Assembly (NCBI GenBank): GCA_965262595.1
Contig: OZ253548.1
Location: 1,054,001-1,118,000, forward strand
DNA length: 64,000 nucleotides
DNA from: CATQHB01 sp965262595
Lineage (GTDB): Bacteria; Chloroflexota; Dehalococcoidia; Lucifugimonadales; UBA3495
Direction of reading: 5' to 3'
A program made the translations under genes and the position numbers. Of this stretch, positions 54,267-63,857 are shown one piece after another (within the stretch, counting starts at the first letter, position 1; the number at the start of each line of letters is the position of its first letter). A model generated the notes under the pieces. It worked only from the letters and a program-made list of their open reading frames with translations. It made no database searches and was not told the DNA's origin.

Positions 54267-54435
54267 TGGTTATTATGTAAACCTGTCCTCTTACGCCGGG
54301 TCTTTCACTTTGCTTCTAAAAACCACTTATGATGAGACGGTCGAATTACGGATCGGTCCTTCGACAAGCTCATGGTAACCGGAACTAGGTCCTGGCTTCG
54401 GCTTATCAAGGACTCGGCCCTCTAATGCCGTTGAT

Positions 54436-54831
54436 TTACCGATCGCGTTCTCGAAGCCGCCGAGCGTCAAAGGCTACTATTCGTCCCTGGCCCTTCCAGC
54501 CCTCGCCTTCGGCCGCCGCTGCTTCCGAAGCATACTGGTCTGCCCCGGTCCACTCCCGCCGCTCCAGTTCAGCGGCCAGAGCGATGGCTGTAGCTATAGC
54601 TGCCGCCAGTTGCCGGTCCAAGGCCGGAGCAGCATCCGACGCCTGCTCCTCGACCGCAATGGATCCAGTCGCAGCCACAGCGTTTTCCGCAGTCGCCACC
54701 GACCGTCTTCGCAAATGCCCCAACAAGCCCAGCAGCAGGGTGAAAACAATCAATGACCCCAGCACGATAAAGGCGGCGCCAAACCCTACGTAGGTCAGCA
54801 AAACGGCACGGTTCAGGTCAAAATCGATCAT
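54436..54831 (-). CDS. Decarboxylase gamma-like subunit (OadG-type)
   Basis: 131 residues with one N-terminal membrane helix (VGFGAAFIVLGSLIVFTLLL), a cytosolic Ala/Glu-rich linker and a tail. That is the OadG/MmdE layout: a helix for assembly, then a region that links the biotin carrier and alpha subunit. The ALDRQLAAAIATAIALAAEL stretch fits the usual 'A.IAAA.A....' element. It is transcribed toward the beta gene, and no other partner is near. ATG 54831. Confidence 0.85.
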   Translation of the reverse strand: MIDFDLNRAVLLTYVGFGAAFIVLGSLIVFTLLLGLLGHLRRRSVATAENAVAATGSIAVEEQASDAAPALDRQLAAAIATAIALAAELERREWTGADQYASEAAAAEGEGWKGQGRIVAFDARRLRERDR

Positions 54832-55070
54832 GAAAAGCTAACCTCAGGTTATCTGGTCAGTTGCCACAGATGCAGGTACGCCGCGGCTATTCCGTCCCCT
54901 TACCAAATCCACAGGTCTTCGGCTCATTCACAAACAAATCACGAAAGACTCCAGGGACCGAACGATTGTAACATAAGGGATTATTCCGTTAGGCTGATTA
55001 CCGAATCCAGTTTTACGCCGGCGGAGGAGTTAGGCTATATTGGGGCCAACTGACCGCAGGAGGTTAAATC

Positions 55071-55601
55071 TTGTCTCGTAACGAAGAATCCCGCACCGAG
55101 GAATCCCGCACCGAGGAATCCGGCGGAACATCCCGCATTGAAACCCGGCTGGCTCAACTGGGCTTTTCGCTCCCCCAACCGCCCGAGCCGGCGGGAAACT
55201 ATCTGCCGGCAACCCGTAGCGGCAACATAATGTGGTTAGCCGGAGTCGGATCTCGCTTCGACGACGGATCTCGCATCTCCGGTAAACTGGGAGCCGACCT
55301 GACCGTGGAGCAGGGGTACGAAGCCGCCCGCCGCTGCGCCCTGAACCTGCTGGCCCGGATGAAGGTGGAACTGGGCGGCCTGGACCGGGTAAGCCGGATT
55401 TTGAAGGTAGTTGGATTTGTCAACAGCGCACCGGACTTTGGCGGGCAGGCTCAGGTGGTTGACGGGGCCTCGGACCTGTTCGTTGATTTGTTCGGCGAAG
55501 CGGGCCGCCACAGCCGCTCGGCCCCCGGTATGGCCGCGCTCCCCGGCAACATCGCGGTCATCGTCGAGTGCGTGGTAGAGGTGGCCGGTGACGGCGAATA
55601 G
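55071..55601 (+). CDS. RidA-family protein
   Basis: 176-residue YjgF/RidA-like protein. The TTG start at 55071 has a GCAGGAGG site eight bases before. The N-terminus has a duplicated EESRTEESRTEES stretch from a 15-bp DNA repeat. The fold region includes ETRLAQLGFSLPQPPEPAGN, YLPATRSGNIMWLAGVGSRF and VVGFVNSAPDFGGQAQVVDG; GRHSRSAPGMAALPGNIAVI has the conserved R and P-G-N. RidA hydrolyses reactive enamine/imine intermediates; this C-terminal variant without a clear active-site Glu may differ. Confidence 0.88.
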   Translation: MSRNEESRTEESRTEESGGTSRIETRLAQLGFSLPQPPEPAGNYLPATRSGNIMWLAGVGSRFDDGSRISGKLGADLTVEQGYEAARRCALNLLARMKVELGGLDRVSRILKVVGFVNSAPDFGGQAQVVDGASDLFVDLFGEAGRHSRSAPGMAALPGNIAVIVECVVEVAGDGE

Positions 55602-55699
55602 AAGTCAGCCACCGCAACTTCGACCGCCTCCTCGTTATCCGCCGCCAGCCCGAATCAGTTTAGACAACTTGGGGAGAGCTGTTTTCCTGGGCGAACAAC

Positions 55700-55735
55700 C
55701 CGGGCAGCCATCCGGTTAGCTGCCCGGCCTTTTTT
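55700..55735 (+). terminator. Intrinsic terminator after ridA-like gene
   Basis: CCGGGCAGC and GCTGCCCGG stem with a ten-base loop, then CCTTTTTTC. Confidence 0.9.
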
Positions 55736-55845
55736 CTGTTAATGGCAACCGACTGCTTTAAGTAGGGTCTCTTCTCACCCGTAGCACCATAACGGTTGAA
55801 TTAGCGGCCCAAGTCCCCAATGCACCGGGGCACCGGTGCAATTTG

Positions 55846-56742
55846 CTAACCGCCTCTCTTTACCTCTATGTCGGCCAACTGCTCCACAAAGTGCAAGATA
55901 GCGGAATGGTCGGCCTCCTGGTCGCCCTGGTTAACCAATGAACCCAGCATTTGCTGTACCAATGCAGTCGCGGGCAGAGGCACATTAAGCTCCTGAGCCG
56001 TCTGCAGCACATTGCGCAAATCCTTTTGGTGCAGCCGAATCCTGAAACCGGCCCGGAAGTTGCGGTCCAGCATCATGGGAGCCTTGGCTTCCATCACTGC
56101 GCTGCCGGCCAACCCACCCCGGATGGCCTGAAACACTCTTTCCGGGTCAACGCCGGCCTTTTGGGCCAACACCAAAGCCTCGCTGAGGGCTTCGATATTC
56201 AGGGCCACAATAATCTGGTTGGCCAGCTTGGTGGTGTTTCCGGCCCCAATCTCCCCGGTGAGGGCTACGTTGGCGCCCATAATATTCAACAGATCCAGGC
56301 AACCGTTAAATACATCCTCCTTGCCGCCCACCATGATAGCCAGGGTGCCGTTGATTGCGCCCGGCTCGCCTCCGCTAACCGGCGCATCCAGCATCTCGAC
56401 GCCTTTCTCAGCACACTCCGCCGCAATTTTTTGAGACATAATCGGCGATATGGAGCTCATGTCGATTACTACCGAACCCGGGCGCGCCCCTTCCAGCACG
56501 CCGCCGGGGCCTAGAATTGCCCGCTCCGAGTCGGCGGAGTCGGGAAGCATCGTAATAATCTTGTCAGTAAGCGAAGCAACTTCCATACAGGAAGACGCCG
56601 CCCTGGCTCCTTCCGTAGCCAGTTCTTCCACCGGCTCGCCCACAATGTCATAGACCGTCAGGGAATAACCCGCGGTCATCAAGTTGCGAGCCATCGGCTT
56701 CCCCATAATCCCCAGTCCGATAAATCCTATCTGCTCTGCCAT
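55846..56742 (-). CDS. 3-hydroxyisobutyrate/tartronate-semialdehyde-type dehydrogenase
   Basis: 298 residues from ATG 56742 (GGGAGATGG site); the frame extends to 56919 without similarity. NAD(P)-binding IGFIGLGIMGKPMARNLMTA opens the protein; DAPVSGGEPGAINGTLAIMV is the substrate-binding signature, and the catalytic Lys sits in GNTTKLANQIIV. It oxidises or reduces a beta-hydroxyacid, as in valine or glycerate pathways; the specific substrate is not fixed by sequence. Confidence 0.95.
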   Translation of the reverse strand: MAEQIGFIGLGIMGKPMARNLMTAGYSLTVYDIVGEPVEELATEGARAASSCMEVASLTDKIITMLPDSADSERAILGPGGVLEGARPGSVVIDMSSISPIMSQKIAAECAEKGVEMLDAPVSGGEPGAINGTLAIMVGGKEDVFNGCLDLLNIMGANVALTGEIGAGNTTKLANQIIVALNIEALSEALVLAQKAGVDPERVFQAIRGGLAGSAVMEAKAPMMLDRNFRAGFRIRLHQKDLRNVLQTAQELNVPLPATALVQQMLGSLVNQGDQEADHSAILHFVEQLADIEVKRGG

Positions 56743-57063
56743 AATCCATCTCCCTAAAAGTGCCTCAAAAGGTGGTGAAAACCAAGCGATTCGGCGATTG
56801 CCACTGTACCACACAAAGCACGGCGGCAAAAGTGGAACACCGCCGGATTCCGGTGACCGTTTCAATCCAGCAAAATCATGGCCTCTCAATAACTCTTTCG
56901 CCGCCCTGATACCAGGCAACGCACCGCCGGGGGTAGGGGCAACTTAAGCGTTTACCCTGGGCTTCCTGGAAATTTTGAGCCGATTTTCTAATACTCCGGC
57001 GCTGTTGTGTTGCGCCGTTGTTGGGCGTACTATGTCGGCTGACACTTACAGCTAGGTGCGTTT

Positions 57064-58038
57064 ATGGCCGACTCGCGAAAGGCACTGGTCACCGGCGGAG
57101 CCGGGTTTATTGGTTCCCACGTGGTAAACCGTTTGTTATCCGAAGGTTACCAAGTAGCCGTTATTGACGATTTGAGCGCCGGCAAGCTGCGAAATCTGAA
57201 TCCGGCGGCTACCTTTCACCATTCCGACATCACCCGAGAGTCGGTTATGGACATTTTCCAGCGGGAGCAGCCGGACTTGGTCTTTCATCTGGCCGCACGG
57301 GTAAGTGTTGCCAGCTCTACGAAGGATCCGGTGGATGATGCCGAAGTAAATGTCATTGGCACCCTCCGGCTCCTGGATGCTTCTCGCCGTTTGGGTATTG
57401 ATAAGTTCATTTTTTCATCCACCGGCGGCGCAATCTACGGCAATCCGGAAGACAAACTTTGTACCGAGGATAGTCCCCCCGGCCCCATATCTCCATACGG
57501 CTTGTCGAAGTGTCTGGCCGAGCAGTACGTTGAGCTATTTCACCGATTGTACCGGCTGAACTACACTATTCTGCGCTACGGAAACGTTTACGGCCCCCGC
57601 CAGGACCCGCACGGGGAGGCCGGCGTAATCGCCATTTTTGCCCAAACGATGTTGGAGGGCAGGCAGACGCTAATTTTTGGCGATGGGGATCAGGAGCGAG
57701 ACTTTATCTACGTGGCCGACGTGGTGGAATCCAACATCCAGGCGATTAACCGGGGCGATAACCGGACTTATAACATTGGGACCGGTAAGGGAGTCAGTAT
57801 CAATCACATCTTTGAATCCCTGAAAAGCTGCCTGCACTACCGATGGGAACCTGAGCATCGGCCTCGCCGTCCCGGAGAAGTCCATAAAATTAGTTTGGAA
57901 TGCTCCAGAGCCTTGCAAGAATTGGGGTGGCGCCCCCAAACCAGTTTGGAAGAGGGCTTGCAACACACGGTAGAATATTTCCGGGAACATGAAGAACCCG
58001 GTTCACAAGCAACTAGCGGCTCAACAACCCGGCGCTAG
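57064..58038 (+). CDS. NAD-dependent sugar-nucleotide epimerase (GalE-like)
   Basis: 324-residue extended short-chain dehydrogenase. TGGAGFIGSHVVNRLL binds NAD; the catalytic Tyr-X3-Lys is in SPYGLSKCLAEQYVELF, with Ser in IFSSTGGAIYG. RYGNVYGPRQDPHGEAGVI matches UDP-glucose 4-epimerases and relatives. It would make a sugar precursor for surface polysaccharide. No ribosome site of note before ATG 57064. It is followed 30 bases later by trxB, so they may be co-transcribed. Confidence 0.92.
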   Translation: MADSRKALVTGGAGFIGSHVVNRLLSEGYQVAVIDDLSAGKLRNLNPAATFHHSDITRESVMDIFQREQPDLVFHLAARVSVASSTKDPVDDAEVNVIGTLRLLDASRRLGIDKFIFSSTGGAIYGNPEDKLCTEDSPPGPISPYGLSKCLAEQYVELFHRLYRLNYTILRYGNVYGPRQDPHGEAGVIAIFAQTMLEGRQTLIFGDGDQERDFIYVADVVESNIQAINRGDNRTYNIGTGKGVSINHIFESLKSCLHYRWEPEHRPRRPGEVHKISLECSRALQELGWRPQTSLEEGLQHTVEYFREHEEPGSQATSGSTTRR

Positions 58039-58071
58039 CATTAACCTACATTCAGGAGGAATACGCAACAA

Positions 58072-58992
58072 ATGGAAGCAGAGTACGATGCCATCATTCT
58101 GGGCGCCGGCGCCGCCGGTCTCTCCGCCGGTCTTTACACCACTCGCGCGATGATGAAGACCGTGATTCTGGAATCTATCGGGTCGGGCGGGCAGTTGCTG
58201 ATTACCGATGAAATCGAGAACTATCCCGGATTTCCTAAAGGAGTCAAGGGACAGGAACTAGCCCTAATGATGGAGGAACAGACCATCAGATTCGGGGCTA
58301 CCATAGAGTTTGCCGAGGTTGAGGGCGTTGATGACCTGGATAAACCCGTAAAGGTCATCCACACCTATGAAAAAGACTACACCGCCAAGAGCGTGATCAT
58401 TGCCACCGGCGGGTCGCACAACAAGCTGGGGACGCCTGGCGAGGATGAATACGCCGGACGCGGCGTGTCCTACTGTGCCGTGTGTGACGGCAATTTCTTC
58501 CGCGGCCAGGACGTGGTGGTAGTCGGCGGCGGTGACGCCGCGATGGACGAAAGTTTCTACCTCAGCGGAATCGTCAACTCCGTAACGATTATCCACCGCC
58601 GCGACGAGCTGCGCGCCACCAGGGTACTCCAGGAGCGGGCCTTCGCCAGCCCCAAGTTCAAGTGGCTGATGAGCCATGTGGTGGAAGAGTTTGCGGGCAA
58701 TGAGGCCCTGGAAGTTGCCCGGGTAAAGGACCTGAAGTCCGGCGAAGTCTATGATTATCCCGCCGCCGCCGCCTTCATCTACGTCGGCTTTCACCCCAAC
58801 ACCGAGTACTTGAAGGGGTTGCTGGATATGGACGCCCTGGGCCACCTATACACCGACATCCATATGCGAACCAAGGCCCCCGGGGTTTACGCCTGCGGCG
58901 ACGCCCGCGCCGACTCCACGCGCCAGTTGGGGGCAGCCGTCGGCGATGGCATTACCGCCGCTTTGGCCGCCTATCACGACCTGAGCGGCTAG
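58072..58992 (+). CDS. trxB: Thioredoxin reductase
   Basis: 306-residue FAD/NADPH disulfide reductase. ILGAGAAGLSAGLYTTRAMM for FAD; redox-active Cys-Ala-Val-Cys in SYCAVCDGNFF; VVVGGGDAAMDESFYLS for NADPH; the end has VYACGDARADSTRQLGAAVG. It reduces thioredoxin in the cytoplasm. AGGAGGAA precedes ATG 58072. A terminator follows. Confidence 0.96.
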   Translation: MEAEYDAIILGAGAAGLSAGLYTTRAMMKTVILESIGSGGQLLITDEIENYPGFPKGVKGQELALMMEEQTIRFGATIEFAEVEGVDDLDKPVKVIHTYEKDYTAKSVIIATGGSHNKLGTPGEDEYAGRGVSYCAVCDGNFFRGQDVVVVGGGDAAMDESFYLSGIVNSVTIIHRRDELRATRVLQERAFASPKFKWLMSHVVEEFAGNEALEVARVKDLKSGEVYDYPAAAAFIYVGFHPNTEYLKGLLDMDALGHLYTDIHMRTKAPGVYACGDARADSTRQLGAAVGDGITAALAAYHDLSG

Positions 58993-59065
58993 CTAAACTT
59001 CAGATAACACTCCTTTCCCTACTGCGCTCTGTGCCATCCTGGAGAATTGGACCGTCGGGGAAAGC

Positions 59066-59106
59066 AACACCGGGTAAGGCAAGTGCTCACCCGGTGTTTT
59101 TTGTTT
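59066..59106 (+). terminator. Intrinsic terminator after trxB
   Basis: AACACCGGGT and ACCCGGTGTT pair around a 13-base loop, followed by TTTTGTTTT. Confidence 0.9.
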
Positions 59107-59140
59107 TGTGAGAAGTCAGCCGCCGCCTCAAATGATCAGG

Positions 59141-59890
59141 CTATCCGCCAACTGCCTTGGAGACCTCTTGCCCCAACAGGACCAGACTTCCGGTTATTAT
59201 GACCGCGATGGAAGCATACCGAAACACGCCCTCGTTCATCCGGCGAGCCAGCAGCGCCCCCAGACCGAAGCCGACGACCAGGGCGGGCAGGAGCAGGCCG
59301 ATGTTGACCAGCGTGTCTCGCCCAACCAAACCGATCAGAGCATAGAGGGCGAAGGCGACGATGTAGGTGGCGATGAAAAAGAAAGCCAACGCGGCCCGCA
59401 TCTGCTCTCTGGGCCATTCTTGAGCCATGATATAGGCGGCCGCCAGGGGCCCGCCGATGCTCAAAGTGGTTATCGAAAGGGAAGTGAGAAAGCCGACCAG
59501 CAACCCGGTCCCCGTCCGCTTCGCCATCGGCAATTGAATCCGCAACAGGTTGAGAACCCCAAGGCAAAGGATGGCTAGCCCGATGGTTATCCTCAAAAAG
59601 GTGGGGTTGGCCAACTCCAACGCCAGCACACCCAGGGGAGCCGCAATCATGCCCGCAAGCGCCATTCGCCACAGCATACGCCAGTTCAAATGACGACGAG
59701 TGCTCAGCAGGACGAAGAACAGCAGAATAGGGATGATGGCGTTTACCGTGACCACCGCGTCCTTGGGGGCCAGAAACAGTAACAGCACCGGGGCCACCAC
59801 CAGACCCATTCCAAAGCTTACCGTGCCCATGATGGTGGCGCCCACCGCCACGGCAACCAGGGCGATTAGCAACTCGGGCCCGGTAAGCAA
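59141..59890 (-). CDS. TauE/SafE family membrane exporter
   Basis: 249 residues with about eight hydrophobic helices. VGATIMGTVSFGMGLVVAPV and the later LLVGFLTSLSITTLSIGGPL are the two repeated family motifs (G...G...GG.G...P). Members move sulfonates, sulfite or other organic anions. TTG start at 59890 with GGAGAAG upstream. Transcribed alone. Confidence 0.92.
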   Translation of the reverse strand: MLTGPELLIALVAVAVGATIMGTVSFGMGLVVAPVLLLFLAPKDAVVTVNAIIPILLFFVLLSTRRHLNWRMLWRMALAGMIAAPLGVLALELANPTFLRITIGLAILCLGVLNLLRIQLPMAKRTGTGLLVGFLTSLSITTLSIGGPLAAAYIMAQEWPREQMRAALAFFFIATYIVAFALYALIGLVGRDTLVNIGLLLPALVVGFGLGALLARRMNEGVFRYASIAVIITGSLVLLGQEVSKAVGG

Positions 59891-59965
59891 TGGCTTCTCC
59901 TGGGGTTCCCTGGTTGACCGTTCAATCCGGTTGCAATACCGGGTCCGAATCGACGCCGAAGTTAA

Positions 59966-60910
59966 TCAGTCCCCGACTCTAAAACCGGCGTCGGGTTTCC
60001 AAAAGTCGAGCAGGTATTCAAAAGTTGTGCCCATGGTGATGTAATTAGAGGGCCAGCCAAAAATTCCCACCCGGTTTACAATGTTGGTGCGGTCCCAAAT
60101 AATGGTGTTCCGTAGCTCGTAGCCGACCGAGCGCATGGCCTCAATAACGGCCAAATGTAACGTGATGCGCCTATTTTCCAGCCACACATCAGGCACATCT
60201 ATTACACAGTGTCCCCGTTCCTTGAGCAATGGGAGCAGCCCGCCATAAATCTCCGCTACGGCCTGTTGGTAGTTGTCCAGCGAAAGCGTGCCCAGGTCTC
60301 TTTCGTCCTGACTGTATTGCTCCGTCTTGAGGTACTGCCCGTTTTTTCTCTCGGCGCCGCGGCGGCTCTTGTTCAACCGCGGGCGGTTAAGCAGATTGGA
60401 GTAGGGAGGCGAAGTCATTATCAGACTCACCGACTCCGATTCCAGATAGTCATCAATGTTCCGGGCGTCCTCGCACGCCGCCAGTTGCTTGGTCTCCTTC
60501 GTGGATAATTGCTCCAACCTGGCCTGGCACAATTCCACATACTCTTGCTTCAGGTCGAAACCGGCGGCGTTACGGTTCAAATCATGAGCCGCTATGAGGC
60601 TGGTTCCACTGCCTACGAAGGGGTCGAGAACCAGTTCTCCCTCGTGAGTGAACAGGGAAATAAACTTGCTGGCCAGGGAGATGGGAAAAGCAGCCGGATG
60701 TGCATTCTTGTCTCTAACGTCTCTGGACTCATAGGCAAACTGCCAGACTCCCACCTGCGCCTTCATCCATTCCTTGGCCGATAAACAGTTAATATGACCT
60801 GGGCCGCAGGAACATAGCCTTTCGTATCCCAGTCCAAGAGCTTTGGTACGCGGTTCAGCTACCAGGGTGCCATCAAGCCCGACACTGCTGGTCATAGTTT
60901 TGGTCAACAT
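59966..60910 (-). CDS. Orphan site-specific DNA methyltransferase (TSPPY type)
   Basis: 314-residue S-adenosylmethionine-dependent methylase. Motif I is DPFVGSGTSLIAA and the catalytic motif IV is MTSPPYSNLL; the S-P-P-Y form is usual in N4-cytosine enzymes, though some N6-adenine enzymes share it. Motif I comes before IV with target region after. A Cys cluster (LCSCGPGHINCL) near the N-terminus is unusual. No cognate endonuclease is adjacent, so it may be a solitary regulator or left from a restriction system. ATG 60910 with GGAGGGG site. Confidence 0.9.
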   Translation of the reverse strand: MLTKTMTSSVGLDGTLVAEPRTKALGLGYERLCSCGPGHINCLSAKEWMKAQVGVWQFAYESRDVRDKNAHPAAFPISLASKFISLFTHEGELVLDPFVGSGTSLIAAHDLNRNAAGFDLKQEYVELCQARLEQLSTKETKQLAACEDARNIDDYLESESVSLIMTSPPYSNLLNRPRLNKSRRGAERKNGQYLKTEQYSQDERDLGTLSLDNYQQAVAEIYGGLLPLLKERGHCVIDVPDVWLENRRITLHLAVIEAMRSVGYELRNTIIWDRTNIVNRVGIFGWPSNYITMGTTFEYLLDFWKPDAGFRVGD

Positions 60911-60961
60911 TCTACCCCTCCCCGCACTAATGTATTGCCCTTTTGACCCAGGGCAATCAAC

Positions 60962-62014
60962 TTACACCCGAAATAACCCTTGCTCCGCCGCCAGCCTCAA
61001 GGCCCTATCAATCTGCACTACCGGAGGGCCATTTCTTTGCACCGAGATTTCTACCTGCTGCTGTGCCGTCACCGTGAAGGCCCGCTCGCCGTCGAGGGCG
61101 ATGGCGCTGTGCCTCCTTTTCAACTGGATTCGCTCTCCCTCGGCCAACCGGCGCCATTGGGCAATGGGAACCGCCGGAACCATACCTGGGGCTATGGGAG
61201 CAAGAACCGTAATCTTTGCCTGATCCTCCTCCTTCGCTGGCTGACCACCGCTGTCGTTGGCAGCGCCGTTCATATCATCAGTTTCGCCACTCCGGCCCAA
61301 CACATAATGCAACCCTCCGGAATCGGCCATCGAAACCGGCTCCAGACGCCCGCCGACCGCAGACAGGCCGATACTGGCCGGTTCGGCTCGGGTCAGGAAC
61401 ACCTCATATAGAGTATCCAGTTTCCAGATTGCTCGGGTAGCTACGAACCGCTCCCGGGAAAGGGCCACATCCACCAGGGCCAAATCCCGGTATTCCCCGT
61501 CCACATACACGGCCAGCGTCTTGCTGACCACGGTCACCCATTCCGGTATCAGACTGCCTCGGGCCACCAACCCGGCAGCCAGCCCGGCCAGCGTCCCCTC
61601 TACCATTGTCGGAAACACGTTATTGGTGCCGGTAGAAATTGGCACGACCGGCATGGCGCAGGAACCGCAGGCCGCCGCCCGGTTGGTACCGTCTCCGCCC
61701 AGGGTGACCAGGCAATTCACGCCCAACTCCGCCATCTGCCCCGCGGCTCGGACGGTATCTCCCTCCGTATAGTAGGCGGGCATTTCCAGATGAGACATGC
61801 TTAGCGTAAGTTGGGGATCGTCCCGAGCGCGTTCGCACAGGTGCGAACTGTCAGGCATTGCTATAACTTGCTCTATCCCCACCGCCTGCAGACCCAACAG
61901 CACTCGGCGAACAATGTTGACTTTTTCCCAATCCGGAATAACTCGACCCTGAGCCACGAGCCTCCGAATGTCTTTACTGGCCGCCGGATTGGCGATAATC
62001 CCCACGGTGCCCAA
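60962..62014 (-). CDS. ATP-NAD kinase-like (AcoX-type) protein
   Basis: 350 residues of the NAD kinase / AcoX superfamily. The GGDG motif is present in NCLVTLGGDGTNRAAACG, followed by PVVPISTGTNNVFP, as in ATP-NAD kinases. The chain opens GIIANPAASKDIRRLVAQGR. A C-terminal domain (AIALDGERAFTVTAQQQVEI) matches the second half of these proteins. AcoX-type members occur with acetoin genes; here there are none. TTG start at 62014 and GTG three codons later are both possible, with GGGGGAAGG upstream. Confidence 0.9.
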   Translation of the reverse strand: MGTVGIIANPAASKDIRRLVAQGRVIPDWEKVNIVRRVLLGLQAVGIEQVIAMPDSSHLCERARDDPQLTLSMSHLEMPAYYTEGDTVRAAGQMAELGVNCLVTLGGDGTNRAAACGSCAMPVVPISTGTNNVFPTMVEGTLAGLAAGLVARGSLIPEWVTVVSKTLAVYVDGEYRDLALVDVALSRERFVATRAIWKLDTLYEVFLTRAEPASIGLSAVGGRLEPVSMADSGGLHYVLGRSGETDDMNGAANDSGGQPAKEEDQAKITVLAPIAPGMVPAVPIAQWRRLAEGERIQLKRRHSAIALDGERAFTVTAQQQVEISVQRNGPPVVQIDRALRLAAEQGLFRV

Positions 62015-62132
62015 AGCCTTCCCCCGTTACGTTAATTATTTTGTTGACGGCACTCAATACCCAATGCAAGCAAGTTTAACCAGTTTTTGCTCAATCTGTA
62101 CCGGGCCGGCTTAGCGAGCTTTGTTATAATAA

Positions 62133-62248
62133 CCGGGCCACAATAGCCGGGCCACAATAACCGGGCCACAATAACCGGCCACAATAACCGGGCCACAATA
62201 ACCGGGCCACAATAACCGGGCCACAATAACCGGGCCACAATAACCGGG
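62133..62248. repeat. 14-bp tandem repeat array, eight copies
   Basis: CCGGGCCACAATAA repeats eight times head to tail (one unit is 13 bp; the first ends in G), plus a partial ninth, between divergent ATP-NAD kinase-like and amidase C genes. It has no spacers. It lies about 100 bases before each start, so it can alter promoter spacing or carry regulator sites. Confidence 0.95.
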
Positions 62249-62347
62249 ATTGTATCCGGATAGCTAGGGGGCGTCAATCTGAAGCCGGCTCGGTCCAATA
62301 CCGGTCCGGGCGCCCCGCTCTCCAATCCGCCGAAAGGAGCAATGATC

Positions 62348-63775
62348 ATGGACACGGAATTGGCATTTGCACCAGCCACCGAATTGCGCCGCCTAATCGA
62401 CTCCCGTCAGGTATCATGCGTCGAACTGACCGAACTATTCTATCGGCGCATTGCCGAGTTTAACCCCAAACTCAACGCTTACCTGGCTTTATGCCCGGAG
62501 CAGGCTCTGGCCGCCGCCGAAGCCGCGCAGTCTGCCACGCAGCGAGGAGAATCGCTGGGGCAACTCCACGGCATACCCTTATCCATAAAAGACCTGGAAA
62601 TGACCAAAGGCATTCCGACGACGCTGGGTTCGGTCGTCTTTAGAGACCGAGTGCCTGACCTGGATTCGGTGGTGGTGGAACGGGTACGGTCGGCGGGCGC
62701 GATAATCCTCGGCAAGACCAACACCCCGGAGTTCGGCCTGTCCGGCAGCACCGAGAACAAGCTGGGCGATGCCTGCCGCAATCCCTGGAACACGGATCGT
62801 ACTGCTGGCGGCTCCAGCGGCGGCGCGGCGGCGGCTCTGGCCGCCGGGCTTTGCACGCTGGCTACCGGAAGCGACGGCGGCGGTTCTGTACGAATTCCGG
62901 CCAGCTTTTGCGGACTTACCGGCATCAAGCCCTCCCAGGGCAGGGTGCCCCGCTACGGCGGCTACGGCTTCCCCGCGGCCAACCATTTTTCCCAGTCCGG
63001 CCCCCTGGCTCGCACCGTGGCGGACGCGGCATTATTACTCCAGGTATTGGCCGGCCCTGACTACCGAGACCCGGTGTCGATGCGGGAAACGCCGCCCGAC
63101 TTCAGCGCCGACCTGAACGGCGGAGTCCAGGGTTGGCGCATCGCCTGGAGTCCTGACTTGGGTTACGCCGGAGTGGACCCGGAGGTAGTGCGGGTAACCG
63201 AGGCCGCAGCCAGAGTTTTCGAGGAAATGGGCGCGGTAGTCGAAACTCCACCGCTTTTCCTGGAAGACCCGTTCCAAGCCTTCTGGGACATATTTGCCAC
63301 CGCCTCCTACACTTCCTACGGCCACTTGCTGGATGAAAATCGGGCCGACCTTACCGACGCGGGATTGCGGGCATTTGAGCACGGAGCAACGGTAACCGGA
63401 GCCGGTCTGTCCCGCGCCTTGCTGCGGGTTGACCAGTTACGGCGGCGAATGGAAACCTTTTTCGACGATTATGACCTGCTGTTGACCCCCACAATGGCGG
63501 TTCCCGCTTTTCCTATCGGACAGAGTCCTTCCGTGATTGGAGGCAAAGTAGTGGAACCCTCCTGGGGCTACCTGCCCTTCACCTACCCGATAAATATGAC
63601 CGGCCAGACCGCCGCCAGCGTACCTTGCGGGTTTTCCGAAGCCGGCGACAGCGCCGGAATGCCTATCGGGCTGCATCTGGTTGGCCCACGGGGCGCCGAG
63701 GCAAAAGTCCTGCGCGCCGCCGCTGCCTTTGAACAGGCCCGGCCCTGGCAGGATAAACGGCCTCCTCTGGCTTAG
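62348..63775 (+). CDS. Amidase-signature hydrolase C
   Basis: 475 residues from ATG 62348, eight bases after AAAGGAG; another ATG two codons earlier is too close to the site. The triad is complete: Lys81 (HGIPLSIKDLEM), Ser156 (AGGSSGGA) and Ser180 (SDGGGSVRIPAS). Sequence differs clearly from A and B (GGGSVR in place of GGSIR), so it probably works on a different amide. No small partner gene precedes it. Closed by a terminator. Confidence 0.94.
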   Translation: MDTELAFAPATELRRLIDSRQVSCVELTELFYRRIAEFNPKLNAYLALCPEQALAAAEAAQSATQRGESLGQLHGIPLSIKDLEMTKGIPTTLGSVVFRDRVPDLDSVVVERVRSAGAIILGKTNTPEFGLSGSTENKLGDACRNPWNTDRTAGGSSGGAAAALAAGLCTLATGSDGGGSVRIPASFCGLTGIKPSQGRVPRYGGYGFPAANHFSQSGPLARTVADAALLLQVLAGPDYRDPVSMRETPPDFSADLNGGVQGWRIAWSPDLGYAGVDPEVVRVTEAAARVFEEMGAVVETPPLFLEDPFQAFWDIFATASYTSYGHLLDENRADLTDAGLRAFEHGATVTGAGLSRALLRVDQLRRRMETFFDDYDLLLTPTMAVPAFPIGQSPSVIGGKVVEPSWGYLPFTYPINMTGQTAASVPCGFSEAGDSAGMPIGLHLVGPRGAEAKVLRAAAAFEQARPWQDKRPPLA

Positions 63776-63857
63776 CGTTAGCGGTGACGGCTTTAACTCC
63801 TGCAACTGGGAGACACTCCGACTACGTGGCAAGCAATCCAGAGATTAGCGTAGAACG

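Noticed and set aside
62133..62248. Possible CRISPR array
   Set aside because: Units are directly adjacent without spacers and there are no cas genes.
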